DNA of 34,175 nt from a virus: positions 1 to 34,175 of IMG/VR virus record IMGVR_UViG_3300030117_000788; one strand, 5' to 3'. The notes under the pieces were generated by a model. That model searched no databases. It was not told where the DNA came from and saw only the letters and a program-made list of their open reading frames with translations. Shown here piece after piece: positions 16,417-26,045 of this stretch (position 1 is its first letter; every line of letters starts with the position of its first letter). The translations under genes were made by a program, and so were the position numbers.

Positions 16417-19400
16417 TTAATCTGCTGTTGAATCCCAAACACCATCTGCAGCACCATCTGTGTTACCGTCTCTTTCTGTGTCTGGATTATAAGTTGTACT
16501 TGTGTTATTACTTACTTTGAATTTAAATACGTTAGCATCTATACTATCTGTAGCCACAGCTGAAGGAATACCAATTCCTTGTACTGAAAACTCTTTTTGA
16601 TCTAAGTTGCTAGAAGTAACAGATAAATCAAGAACGCTATTAACGTGGGTTGTGGCTGTTCCTCTAATGTAATTAAACCATTTACCTTCTTTTTCTATAA
16701 ACTCGTGTACAGTTCCTGATTGCTCGTTTGTTTCAAAAGACTCAACGTACCAACCTGTTTTTGTGTTTATATTGTAATACTTACCATCAGCTCTACTAAC
16801 ATTGTTACCAGCGGCATCTTGCGTATTTGTAGTAAGTTTATTTTGTGTTATTTTAGCTTGAGTACCTTCGTAGTTTATGGTGTTAAAACTTTTTATAGAA
16901 CCTGGTTGGTCATTCAATATAGTTGTTATATCAGAATAATACTGAACGCCATAAAAATTATTTCTAGTTTCATTAGAGTGATGTTTCCATAGCTCACCAT
17001 CTTTAAAGGTATAATAATCATTATTTATACTCAACCCTGTTTCTGGATAAAAAGACTTAAAACTAACCCAACCCTTAGCCATTTCGCTATAACTTAATGT
17101 ATAGTATGCTTCAGTTGAGGCTTGGTAAGTACCTTCTACTGTTTCGCCCAACTGTTTAATAGAAACATTGTATAAACCTTTTTTAGAATCAAAGCTACCA
17201 AAAACTGTTTCAATAGAATTTTTTACACCTGAAGAACTACTTACTTTTAAGTTATCAGCAAACCAATCATGCATACCAGCTGATGATATAGGTGTTACAC
17301 CGTCCATAGACAACCTACATACTTTACCTCTAGTTCTATCTACAAAATAAGATCTGTAATTATCTTGAGCTATAGACTCTGGATTTATAGTTCCAAAGTC
17401 TCCTGCAAAAGGAGTTGTTTGCCCTAGTACTTTCTGTTTAGCAAGTAACTGAGATGAACCATCAGCATTAAATAAAGCGTCTTTATTTGCTAATATTTTA
17501 AAACACTTGTCTTCTGTTATAGCAACTAAATCTGTGTTTCTATTGAAAATAGCTTGTATAGAACCATGTCTAGGGTTTAAATCTTTGGTTATTGGTTCTG
17601 CTTGTAAAAATTGATTAAGATCGTTAACACCACTTGTGGAATTATATATACCAGAGTGTATCAAACCAGCGCCTCTCCTTTCTTCCTCATAATGCTTGGC
17701 TAAAACAGTAGATGCTTTTACTCCGTTTTTAAGATATAACTCGTTGTAATCATCTCTTATTCTATTTGATTCTACTCCATTTTGAAATGAGTAACAGTTA
17801 AAATAAGGTAGTGTTACTTTTTTACTATGTGTTTCGTTAACAAACTCTATTTTAGAAGTCGTTGCAGCTGCAGTAGCTGTTTTAACTTCTAGTCTAGTTA
17901 CACCACCATCAGGCGCCGTAAAAGATATTATATCTCCAACAGCTACAGCTGTAGGTATTTGAGCGCTCAACGTTACTGTTTGATCACTCCATTGTTTAAC
18001 AGTTAAAGTTGTACCAAAGCTAGTGTTTTCATTTTCAGCAACAGAACCATATTTAGCAAACTGCTCATTTGTTTTTAAATTTAAATCTAAAGGTATAGCA
18101 GCTGTAGCCTCATAATAAATATCTAACTCAACATTTTCTTTTGGTTCTGTTTCCCAAACAGCTGGATTTTGCGTAGGCTCTTGTTGTCCATCTTCTAAAA
18201 ATGGTACTACAAATTCTATTCTAACAGGATTTGAACTAGAAGCTATACTACCCCAAGTACCGTCGTCATTTGTAAAATCAGTTGGATTATAACTATTACC
18301 GTTACCATTAGCATTACCAATACCAAACCCATTTTCATCTTCTACAATTAACTTCCAAGTCTTACGCTTGTTAGGACCATCTTCAAAAGCACCTCCAAAC
18401 AAACCATTGTTTGAATCGTAGTTGTATCTATTTTCTAAAATACTAACATTTCTAATAGTATATACATTTTGATCTGGATCGTCCATAAACCTAAACTGCG
18501 TACCAACGGTTTGTATTAAGTCAACAATTGCAGCTTGGTCAGCGTTTACTGTTCCACCTACGTTAAAATCTTCTGGATTAGAATTATGAGCGTATGTGTT
18601 TGGTGAACCTCCAATACCAGAAAAACCTAAGGCCAAACCTTTACCTACTCCAGTTATACCAGTACCACCATCATCAAAGTTATTTGCCGGTAAATCAAAT
18701 ATACCATGTGTTCCATCAGCTATATCTGTGTACGTAGCTTGGTCATTATTGTTTGTCATTAACTCAACGGTATCAGCGTCTTCATTTGCTGTTATAGCAC
18801 TATCAATAAACCAACCATATCCCCAAGCTGCCCACCATTGAGCAACAGCTTCTTTACGATCGTCTTGGTCACCTCCTAACCAACCTCCAACATTACCATT
18901 GTTGTAAGACTGTACTTGACTTAACGTGTTTCCTTTAGGTAGAAAATGATACGTTGCGGTCGCACCAGTTCCTTTAGCATTTATTAACTCTGTAGTACCA
19001 GGAGTTGGATCGTGAGTTTGGTTTGCCACAGGAGCAGACCCATTATCTATAGCTTCATAATGTATGTAATAAGATTGTAAAGCGTTTATAACTGTCCAAT
19101 CATTAGAATCACCGCTATAAGCTAAAACATTGTTTTGTAAATTTATATCATTTAAAATTTTTACAAAAAACCTACCATCAAACTCAGGTTTGTTTTCAGG
19201 TATTTGAGTTACTAATTGCATACCAACACCACTAACTATTGATGATACAGTTCCGTCAGGAGCTAAAAAAGTTATATCTGATCCAAACCTATCGACTATA
19301 TTTATTCTCATAAAACCTCCTTCAGCAGATATATTAGATATTTTATAATAAGAACTATCTACTACCCCACTAAAAAACTTTACAAACAAAAAGCCACTAT

Positions 19401-21975
19401 GCATAGCCTCTCTAATACCCATGTCAACACCCTCTAAGTCTGGCAACGTAGACACTGACATGAACTCATCAACAAACTCTTGTTCACTAACTAAAAAACT
19501 ATCACCGTCTTCAAACGGAAAACCTCCTGCTGTTTGTTGAATTACTTGGTTAGAAACTGTATTAGCTAATCTACCTAGTTTTTTGATATTTCTTTTTATA
19601 TACTCAGGCGCTTCGTTTTCAATATCTATAACTTTATACTTTACACCCGTGTCTACTGGTGTGTTTGTAGTATGTTGTTTTTTGAGTATCAAAACTGTGT
19701 TATCAGTTTCTCTGTCTGTTTTATGGATGTTTATTTTATTTCTTTCAGCGGATGGAAAACTAATCCAAACATTACCATCTTCAGCATTGTACCAACGATC
19801 CATAGCTAAAGTATAATATTCACTAGAAGTTTCTTTTACAAAAAACTTATATGACTCAGCCCAAGGCGGAGCAGATGATTGCATCCTAGCTGTTATTTTA
19901 TTAAATGAACTAGCTTGGTTTGGTTCTACTTCAACTACACTTTTAATAGAGTCTCCTACTAACACAGGAGTTTCTCTACCATATTTGTCTCTATAAACAA
20001 CACCAACTTGATATGTTCTTAATGACTTAACGGACTTACTAGGAGACACAGCGGCGTTAGCTACACCACTAGCTAGATCACCTAACGTAGACTCAATACT
20101 AACATCAATAATAGGTGTATCTGTTATATTGTAATTCTGTACGTAATTACCATATATTAATCTATTAGCAGTTATGTCTTGAGCCTTGGCCTTTATTGGC
20201 ACATTGTCCCAAGGTCTAAGAAGTTGATTTGAAGGTAAAGTGGCGTGTATTAATTCTGATTCTATTTTAAACTCTCCTCTAGCAGAAGAGTAATTAGCTA
20301 GGTCTGGCCACTCTGGATGTGGGTCGGTTGGTTTTAAAGTTTTAACCGTATATATATTAGGAGAATCCTCTTGCTTTACAAGTATATCTATTTCTACAAC
20401 GTCTTGTCCTTTAGCTGAAGGTTCAACCGCATAGTCTGTTATTACTAAAGATCTTAGTTGGTTTTTCATACCTAGGTTGTGCCCTTTTTTAGGAGCGTAA
20501 TCATAATCACCAGGCATAAAAGCTGGTTCTGAAAAAGGTGAAAATACACTATACTCACCATCTTTGTATTTGTATCTATAAGCAAATCTAGGAAACTTAT
20601 ATTCAAATAAAGGTTTTGTTTGTTCTAATTTTGCTAAAAAAGTCATTACTGATTCACTAAGCTCAGGTTCTATAGCTAAAACTTTATATCCATAAGGACC
20701 TGTAAAAGGAGGTGGACCAGTAGGTACACTTTCTATAACTATTCTAACCTCAGCATCACTACTGTTAAAAGCGTTTAAAGACAAAGATGTATCTGTAGTT
20801 AATATTATAACGTCACCAACTCTAAAATCAACGTCGTTATTAAACGTTATAGAAAAAGGACCATCACCAGGAGAAAGCAAAACACCCAAGTCTGAAAAAG
20901 CGTAATTAATAAATGAGCTTGTGTTGTTTGCGTTCCCATCGCTATCAGTCCTTTGTATTTCAGTAGAAGACATTTTTAAGTAAGGCGGTGTTAAAGGTCC
21001 TTTTCTTATAACCGTTATATTTTCTTCTTCCATCCAAACAGCTTTGTTTCCTAATCTGCTTGTCATAGTTTTTAAATTAAAACCGTCTTCTGAAGAAACT
21101 AATCTAGTATGCCAATTATCATTATCACCATCAAAAGTTACATGAGTGTTTAACGTTACAGCACTAGCAAAACCACCTGTAACAGCGGCTGATGAAACAC
21201 CGTTTAAATAATTACTACCACCGGTACCTTTTATACATCTTTCTATATTTATTTTTTTAGGCTCAGAAAAATTATCTGTCCAAAATAACATACCGTCTAT
21301 TATGTTTAATCCAGTGATTAGTCTAGTAGCGTCGTAGTTAAGAACTCTTTCAGAGAAAAAAGTTATTTCTTCAGAACTACTAGTTGCTATATCTGGTTTT
21401 GTACCTCCGTTTAAAATAGTATCAGGGTATATATTCCATCTATTGGCCGTAGCGTCAAAACGTATATCTTGTACTAATAAAGGGTTGTTTTGAAAACTTG
21501 AGCTAGACTGTATGCTCATACCTATTCTTATACCTGTATTGTTATAAGTTGTTACACTGTCAACTTGAGGGGCAAGTATATATCCATTAGCAGCAGAACT
21601 AGCTGCTGGTGTGTTTATTATTACTTTGTATATATCTACAAATACATATTTAACTTTATCAAGCTGTACATCATATTCTAGTATGTAATCTTTATAAGTT
21701 GTAATATTAGTTCCATAAGATGCTGCTCCTGCAACTAACCAATATATTTTATCTGTTTTACTATTAGCAATCGATCCAACACAAAAGCTTCCAGCTGGAA
21801 CATGATTACTTATAGCGGTGTTACCAAGTACTGACTGAACAGTACCAACGTTAGAATCTTCAGAGGTATTTATTTGTATGTTTAATGCATCTCTATACTC
21901 AGCTGGCGGAACAAGTCTTTCGTCAATATCCTTGTTCATTTTGCTGGCAGAGAAGGTTCTCTTTATTTCCGGCAT
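16417..21975 (-). CDS. Large tail muzzle/stabilisation-type protein, 1852 aa
   Basis: The N-terminus (EIKRTFSASKMNKDIDERL, then PPAEYRDALN-I and SVLGN) is the pattern that opens the large tail stabilisation or muzzle proteins of crAss-like podoviruses. Near residue 465 is a YRYKYKDGEYSVFSPFSEP segment, and near 1490 DKCFKILANKDALF followed by a propeller-like strand region; both fit this family. An unusually Trp/Gly/Asp/Asn-rich part lies near residues 1000-1160 and looks like an insertion. It follows the 297-aa tail tubular-type gene by four bases, completing a ring, tube, muzzle order. Its role would be the distal tail that closes the channel. Family call is good; details of the insertion are unknown. 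Confidence 0.75.
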   Translation of the reverse strand: MPEIKRTFSASKMNKDIDERLVPPAEYRDALNIQINTSEDSNVGTVQSVLGNTAISNHVPAGSFCVGSIANSKTDKIYWLVAGAASYGTNITTYKDYILEYDVQLDKVKYVFVDIYKVIINTPAASSAANGYILAPQVDSVTTYNNTGIRIGMSIQSSSSFQNNPLLVQDIRFDATANRWNIYPDTILNGGTKPDIATSSSEEITFFSERVLNYDATRLITGLNIIDGMLFWTDNFSEPKKINIERCIKGTGGSNYLNGVSSAAVTGGFASAVTLNTHVTFDGDNDNWHTRLVSSEDGFNLKTMTSRLGNKAVWMEEENITVIRKGPLTPPYLKMSSTEIQRTDSDGNANNTSSFINYAFSDLGVLLSPGDGPFSITFNNDVDFRVGDVIILTTDTSLSLNAFNSSDAEVRIVIESVPTGPPPFTGPYGYKVLAIEPELSESVMTFLAKLEQTKPLFEYKFPRFAYRYKYKDGEYSVFSPFSEPAFMPGDYDYAPKKGHNLGMKNQLRSLVITDYAVEPSAKGQDVVEIDILVKQEDSPNIYTVKTLKPTDPHPEWPDLANYSSARGEFKIESELIHATLPSNQLLRPWDNVPIKAKAQDITANRLIYGNYVQNYNITDTPIIDVSIESTLGDLASGVANAAVSPSKSVKSLRTYQVGVVYRDKYGRETPVLVGDSIKSVVEVEPNQASSFNKITARMQSSAPPWAESYKFFVKETSSEYYTLAMDRWYNAEDGNVWISFPSAERNKINIHKTDRETDNTVLILKKQHTTNTPVDTGVKYKVIDIENEAPEYIKRNIKKLGRLANTVSNQVIQQTAGGFPFEDGDSFLVSEQEFVDEFMSVSTLPDLEGVDMGIREAMHSGFLFVKFFSGVVDSSYYKISNISAEGGFMRINIVDRFGSDITFLAPDGTVSSIVSGVGMQLVTQIPENKPEFDGRFFVKILNDINLQNNVLAYSGDSNDWTVINALQSYYIHYEAIDNGSAPVANQTHDPTPGTTELINAKGTGATATYHFLPKGNTLSQVQSYNNGNVGGWLGGDQDDRKEAVAQWWAAWGYGWFIDSAITANEDADTVELMTNNNDQATYTDIADGTHGIFDLPANNFDDGGTGITGVGKGLALGFSGIGGSPNTYAHNSNPEDFNVGGTVNADQAAIVDLIQTVGTQFRFMDDPDQNVYTIRNVSILENRYNYDSNNGLFGGAFEDGPNKRKTWKLIVEDENGFGIGNANGNGNSYNPTDFTNDDGTWGSIASSSNPVRIEFVVPFLEDGQQEPTQNPAVWETEPKENVELDIYYEATAAIPLDLNLKTNEQFAKYGSVAENENTSFGTTLTVKQWSDQTVTLSAQIPTAVAVGDIISFTAPDGGVTRLEVKTATAAATTSKIEFVNETHSKKVTLPYFNCYSFQNGVESNRIRDDYNELYLKNGVKASTVLAKHYEEERRGAGLIHSGIYNSTSGVNDLNQFLQAEPITKDLNPRHGSIQAIFNRNTDLVAITEDKCFKILANKDALFNADGSSQLLAKQKVLGQTTPFAGDFGTINPESIAQDNYRSYFVDRTRGKVCRLSMDGVTPISSAGMHDWFADNLKVSSSSGVKNSIETVFGSFDSKKGLYNVSIKQLGETVEGTYQASTEAYYTLSYSEMAKGWVSFKSFYPETGLSINNDYYTFKDGELWKHHSNETRNNFYGVQYYSDITTILNDQPGSIKSFNTINYEGTQAKITQNKLTTNTQDAAGNNVSRADGKYYNINTKTGWYVESFETNEQSGTVHEFIEKEGKWFNYIRGTATTHVNSVLDLSVTSSNLDQKEFSVQGIGIPSAVATDSIDANVFKFKVSNNTSTTYNPDTERDGNTDGAADGVWDSTAD

Positions 21976-21979
21976 TTAA

Positions 21980-22873
21980 TTAGTGTTTTATCCATTTAGA
22001 CCTTCCTCTCATTATTTGAGCAAGCTCTTCTATCTTAAAGTTTGATAATCTTAGTTTTGCTTTTCTTTGCTCTGCAAACCTTTCTTTTTTAAGCAATGCT
22101 AACATGTTAGGATTACTGTCATTTCTAGCGCTTAATAATCCATAAGCCATATATTTATATATTGCCTCTTCTGCAAATTTATGTATTTTACTATTAGCTA
22201 AACTTAAGTTTTCCATACCGTCGCTAATATATTTTAGTATAAGTGTTTTTCCTGATAAATTAGAACTAAAGTGAAATCTTCCAAGAGATTGATCGATGTA
22301 AAAACTACCATTTACTTGAGCATGTTTAGGGTCTATACCAAATCTTTGCCCAGTATTTAAATCGTAAACATTATCATCATAATCAAATTCACTTTGAGAA
22401 GCTGGAGATGGTTCTACAGAGTCGTAGTTATCCCAAGTGGTAGATGTGTTAGTAATACTATCTGTTGTTGCGCTAGCGTTAAATCCACCGTATGTGTCTA
22501 TAGTATTATCCTCTTGTTTTGGGTTAGAGGTAAATTGCGTTGGATATACTATGTGTTCTACACCAGAACTATCACTCCATGACAACTTTACATAATTAAC
22601 ATAGTCGTGAGGCATTACTAACATTAAAGTTGCTGGAACTGTAACCTCAACGTCTTTTTCAGACCTTAACGTATCATAGCTTAATTCTTGCATACCTCTT
22701 ATAGCGAAAAAAGTTACATCTGCATCTAGTACTTTTTCACATATTTTACCTTCTCCAACATACGCCGCTTTAAATGAATCAATAATTTCTTGTAAACTTA
22801 TAAATTGATAATTACCATAATCTGGACTAGTATTATCATAATATGTTGCACTACTATCGTATGTTAATCCCAT
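21980..22873 (-). CDS. Tail tubular / ring-type protein, 297 aa
   Basis: This product is 297 residues. The first half has an adaptor-like helix-strand pattern (QEIIDSFKAAYVGEGKICEK, then FFAIRGMQELSYD) and a beta strand set with VPATLMLVMPHDYVNYVKL. The C-terminal quarter is helical and basic (SKIHKFAEEAIYKYMAYGLL, then KKERFAEQRKAKLRLSNFK). This matches the ring or tubular tail proteins encoded before the large tail protein in crAss-like phages. Three- and four-base gaps on either side tie it to the 241-aa and 1852-aa genes. It probably forms a dodecameric ring under the portal, by family knowledge and context. Confidence 0.65.
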   Translation of the reverse strand: MGLTYDSSATYYDNTSPDYGNYQFISLQEIIDSFKAAYVGEGKICEKVLDADVTFFAIRGMQELSYDTLRSEKDVEVTVPATLMLVMPHDYVNYVKLSWSDSSGVEHIVYPTQFTSNPKQEDNTIDTYGGFNASATTDSITNTSTTWDNYDSVEPSPASQSEFDYDDNVYDLNTGQRFGIDPKHAQVNGSFYIDQSLGRFHFSSNLSGKTLILKYISDGMENLSLANSKIHKFAEEAIYKYMAYGLLSARNDSNPNMLALLKKERFAEQRKAKLRLSNFKIEELAQIMRGRSKWIKH

Positions 22874-22876
22874 TTC

Positions 22877-23602
22877 TTATTGTTTTTGTGTTTGTATTTC
22901 TGTAGCTTCTTTTGCGGACGCTGCTTGTGTTAGCTCTGGCTTATTAATTATTATTCCAGCTAATTCTAATATTTTAAATACTAAACGATCTTCTTCTGAT
23001 TTATGTAATTCAAAGTCTACCGCTGTGTTGCTATTATAAAGAGCCTCTTCGTTTACAACAACATATCCCCATTCAACTCTTATAGGAACTCTAAAACATT
23101 CAACAGTTACTCCAGACGTTTTTTCTGAAGTAGATCCAGCGTATACCACTATATCTCTTCCTGTCACCCTATTATCAGCGTATATAGGGTCTGTATCAAT
23201 CATGTGTCTAGTGGATTTTTTAAGTCTTTCAGCTTCGTTAACAGTAACCTTTCTACATACTTGGTCGTTATAAAATACTCTTCCGTATTGAAAATTTTCA
23301 TAAGCCACACCACTAACCGTTGTGGTAGCAGGAAACGTATGTCCACTTGTTACTGGTAAACTTTCTTTAAATGCTGATAATTTTCTATCTATTAATTCAG
23401 ATATATTTGTTTCGTCAGTTTCTGGATTTACTATAGGCTCTAATCTTTGTCTTGTGTTTTTATCGTAAAAATAAGATTCAAATATAGACATCTGAGCTTG
23501 ATTAGCCATTAGGTTAAATTCTTGTGGTGTTATATATCCTCTTTGTTCTTTGTTTGCTATTGCTAAAACTCTTTGATATACTGTATCTATACTTATTGCC
23601 AT
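22877..23602 (-). CDS. Head-tail connector / ring-type protein, 241 aa
   Basis: A 241-residue protein with an N-terminal helical part (VYQRVLAIANKEQRGYITPQ, followed by EFNLMANQAQ), a beta-rich middle and a helical C-terminus (EEDRLVFKILELAGI) that ends Gln/Lys-rich. The N-terminal pattern recurs in connector or ring proteins between the capsid and tail tube genes of crAss-like phages. It directly precedes the tubular protein by three bases. It has a 61-base leader with a stem-loop (23625-23648). Function as a connector is inferred from family pattern and order. Confidence 0.6.
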   Translation of the reverse strand: MAISIDTVYQRVLAIANKEQRGYITPQEFNLMANQAQMSIFESYFYDKNTRQRLEPIVNPETDETNISELIDRKLSAFKESLPVTSGHTFPATTTVSGVAYENFQYGRVFYNDQVCRKVTVNEAERLKKSTRHMIDTDPIYADNRVTGRDIVVYAGSTSEKTSGVTVECFRVPIRVEWGYVVVNEEALYNSNTAVDFELHKSEEDRLVFKILELAGIIINKPELTQAASAKEATEIQTQKQ

Positions 23603-23624
23603 TATATATTTTTATTTTGTATTT

Positions 23625-23648
23625 GCAATCGCCCCGTAGAGCGACTGC
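23625..23648 (-). other. Stem-loop in leader of the connector gene
   Basis: In the minus-strand RNA GCAGUCGC pairs with GCGAUUGC over eight bases (seven Watson-Crick, one G-U) around an eight-base loop. An alternative five-base stem GUAGA/UCUAC overlaps it. The element is G+C-rich in an AT-rich gap, and its 3' side is followed by A-rich sequence rather than a U run, so it is not a standard terminator. It ends 22 bases before the ATG. It could protect the transcript 5' end after processing or control translation. Confidence 0.4.
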
Positions 23649-23663
23649 ATCTACAAGTGATTA

Positions 23664-24452
23664 TTATTTTAATCGTTTTTCTATTTGAGAATAAATCTCA
23701 ACACCTTCATCAGTTTTAAACCAAGCTGCTAAAGCTGAATAAGGATTTTCGTCAAATGGAACTGTCATTAGTTTTCTACCTGTTGACTTCCAATTAAAGG
23801 TTCTTTGATCTTGTGATAACTCTACAATATGTGCTTCACAAGCTTTTACTGCCATATTTCTTAAACCTATATTTTCGTCTGTCACTAATTCTAAGAATAA
23901 CTTTGGGTTTTTCTTAGCAAATAGTAATAAATCTCTTTTAAGTTCCTTAGAACTCATCTTAGACACCTCAGATCCAATCTCAACACGCATAATAGCTTCC
24001 ATCATATCAATATCTAAGTTGTTTGCCGCGTTCATAGCTGCTATTTCAAACTCTAACCAATCTAAATGATTTTCTGCTCTTGCTACAGGTTTGTCTTCAT
24101 AAAATATAACATTTCTATCTGGGTGGTATAAAGATAAAAATTTCTGCAAAATTGTTTTTTCTTTTGGAACATAAAGGCTACCACTTCTAAAAACTATATG
24201 TGATAATCTTTGATCACCAATCATTTCATCTACAAACGGAGTTCTTTGGTTTTCACAGTATTTTATTTCTCTTTCGTAACCTGCCTCTTCGTCAAACCAA
24301 AATAAATTAGCAGACCTAACGCTTCTAGACAAAGGTTTTTTGTTACCTTTTAAATAATACATTCTGTCTTTTATTTCCCAGTTATCTTTTTTAGGTTTTG
24401 TTGCCTCAACAACAGGTACCTCTACCTCTGTGTTTTTTGTTTTTTTAGCCAT
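23664..24452 (-). CDS. Conserved virion-associated protein of unknown function, 262 aa
   Basis: The 262-residue product starts with a Lys-rich, Glu/Val-rich tail (MAKKTKNTEVEV), then a folded part rich in aromatic and charged residues (MYYLKGNKKPLSRSVRSANL, then FWFDEEAGYE). The helical C-terminal half includes KELKRDLLLFAKKNPKLFLE. No enzyme motif is recognised. It lies between the major capsid gene and the connector genes, where crAss-like phages have auxiliary head proteins. It sits just after a strong terminator and has an AT leader nearly the same as that of the scaffold gene. A head-associated or head-completion role is inference. Confidence 0.5.
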   Translation of the reverse strand: MAKKTKNTEVEVPVVEATKPKKDNWEIKDRMYYLKGNKKPLSRSVRSANLFWFDEEAGYEREIKYCENQRTPFVDEMIGDQRLSHIVFRSGSLYVPKEKTILQKFLSLYHPDRNVIFYEDKPVARAENHLDWLEFEIAAMNAANNLDIDMMEAIMRVEIGSEVSKMSSKELKRDLLLFAKKNPKLFLELVTDENIGLRNMAVKACEAHIVELSQDQRTFNWKSTGRKLMTVPFDENPYSALAAWFKTDEGVEIYSQIEKRLK

Positions 24453-24481
24453 AATATAATATATAATAAAATTAATAAAAT
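24453..24481 (-). promoter_or_regulatory. AT-only leader of the 262-aa gene
   Basis: The stretch between the terminator and the ATG holds only A and T. Its last part, TATATTATATTATGGC on the coding strand, is nearly identical to the leader of the scaffold gene at 27225-27254. There is no Shine-Dalgarno sequence. It may combine a promoter with an unstructured translation leader; which of these is not shown by the sequence. Confidence 0.35.
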
Positions 24482-24511
24482 AAAAGGCCGAGGCCGAAGC
24501 CCCGGTCTTTT
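24482..24511 (-). terminator. Intrinsic terminator after the major capsid gene (UUCG loop)
   Basis: On the minus-strand RNA a 13-position stem AAAAGACCGGGGC / GCCUCGGCCUUUU encloses a UUCG loop closed by C-G, the very stable C(UUCG)G tetraloop. Twelve of the 13 positions pair, with one A-C mismatch. It lies 11 bases past the capsid stop codon and is followed by UUUUAUUUUAUU. As the next gene continues in the same direction, it would cap the level of downstream transcripts relative to the capsid message. Confidence 0.8.
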
Positions 24512-24522
24512 TAATATAATGC

Positions 24523-26025
24523 TTACTTCATTAACATGAAATTGTTAGCACCTTGTGTAACTAGACATCTTTCAGATAAGTAGTGTATTTGCATTGCATC
24601 TAAAGCAGATGTAGTTGCTCCTACAGAACCAGTAACCCAAGTTTTCATTTTTCTGTTGTCAGTTTGTGAAGCTCTAAATCTAACATGTAAAAATGGTCTC
24701 TTAAGGTTTTTACCTAATTGTTGGTCATAAACAGTAGATACACCAGCTGGAACAATGACACCTCTGATAGCTGCGCTACCTGCTCTGTCGTTAATACCAC
24801 CTCTTGTAGCTTTGTCATTTAAGTATCTAAAGTCAGACTTATAGAAGTCATAAGAACCTCTTCTGAATCCAGAGAAACCTAAGTTAAGTGCCATATCTTC
24901 TTCATTGTCGAATACTCCGTAAGAAGTACCACCAGCTCCGTAAGAATTCATAGAAGCTAACATGTCATCAATAGCTAGAGACGTAGCTCTATTTACAAAC
25001 ATCATGTTTTCTTCGATAGCACCTTGTTTGTCAAACTCTGCTAATATAGCGTCAAACTCAGCTAAGTCAGTAGCAGCGTTAACACCAGTTACACCTGAAG
25101 TGATATTACCTCTTGACTCAATAGCAGCGAATAAACCTTCAGTACCAGCGCCACCAGCACCAGCATCTGCAGATCCTCTAATTTGACCATCAGCAAAACC
25201 AATAATAGATGCGGCTTCTGTTTTCTCAGACTCTAGCATTGCCATTTCTAAGTAATCAGTAAATCTAGCTCTAGTGTCACCTTCAGCTTTTAAGTACCAT
25301 AAGTAACCATTTTGACCTTCTTCACCAGAAACTTCAACCCAACCAATTTGAGAAGCATCAGATCCAGAGATCTCATAGTAATCTTTCATGATGATTGGCT
25401 TGTTGCTGTAAGACTTGAAAGTTGGTGTTAATGCTGTTCTTTTGTCAGCAGCAGCTGTACCAGCTAAATCACTGTATGATTGTCCTTTTCCGTATTCAGA
25501 ACCCACAACTAATAAAGTTGCTGTACCATCAGATAAAGTTGATAAAGCAGCTGTAGCATAAGGTTCAACTGTAACCGCCGCAGATCCAGACGCTGCAACT
25601 GTAACTAATGCTTTAACTACAACACCAGCTTGTGCGATTAATACTATATCGTTATTTCTGATACCGTGATTAACTACTAAAAAACCATTTTCATTGTTAG
25701 CAGAGCCATCAATGTCATGAGTAACTGTAAACGTACCATTTGTATCACCGTCAGCGTCTACCGTTCCAACGTATGATAAATGTAGTCTTGATTGCTCAGA
25801 CCAAACAACTTGGTCAGATGTCATAGACTCTTCAGCCCCAACTTGTGATAAGAAACCTGATATAGTTCTCGGTCCGAAAACTTCAGCTTCTTTCTCCATT
25901 AGGTCTGGTAAATATTGTTGCTCCCATCCTGTTGAACCTCCTGCGAAGTCAATATAGTTAGTAGCAAGTGTTTGTTGTTGAGGTGAAGGCACCTTATTCA
26001 ACAACGGTCCTGCAGTAATTGCCAT
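24523..26025 (-). CDS. Major capsid protein (HK97-fold, crAss-like type)
   Basis: At 500 residues it has the usual size for crAss-like capsid proteins. The start (ITAGPLLNKVPSPQQQTLAT) and the C-terminal block (FLHVRFRASQTDNRKMKTWV, then HYLSERCLVTQGANNFML) match capsid proteins of crAss-like and related marine phages. Residues about 85-180 form a Val/Thr/Gly-rich insertion between SEQSRLHLSYV and GKGQSYS, probably a surface-exposed domain. It follows a scaffold-like gene and is followed by a strong terminator, both usual for a highly made capsid subunit. There is no separate protease gene between portal and capsid. The 20-base AT leader and ATGGC start suit high expression. Confidence 0.85.
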   Translation of the reverse strand: MAITAGPLLNKVPSPQQQTLATNYIDFAGGSTGWEQQYLPDLMEKEAEVFGPRTISGFLSQVGAEESMTSDQVVWSEQSRLHLSYVGTVDADGDTNGTFTVTHDIDGSANNENGFLVVNHGIRNNDIVLIAQAGVVVKALVTVAASGSAAVTVEPYATAALSTLSDGTATLLVVGSEYGKGQSYSDLAGTAAADKRTALTPTFKSYSNKPIIMKDYYEISGSDASQIGWVEVSGEEGQNGYLWYLKAEGDTRARFTDYLEMAMLESEKTEAASIIGFADGQIRGSADAGAGGAGTEGLFAAIESRGNITSGVTGVNAATDLAEFDAILAEFDKQGAIEENMMFVNRATSLAIDDMLASMNSYGAGGTSYGVFDNEEDMALNLGFSGFRRGSYDFYKSDFRYLNDKATRGGINDRAGSAAIRGVIVPAGVSTVYDQQLGKNLKRPFLHVRFRASQTDNRKMKTWVTGSVGATTSALDAMQIHYLSERCLVTQGANNFMLMK

Positions 26026-26045
26026 AATTTTTAATTTTTAAATTG

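Noticed and set aside
16416-16457. Longer N-terminus for the 683-aa protein (start at 16457)
   Set aside because: It would overlap the tail gene by 41 bases, and the ATG at 16415 gives the ATGGC start and one-base gap seen elsewhere.
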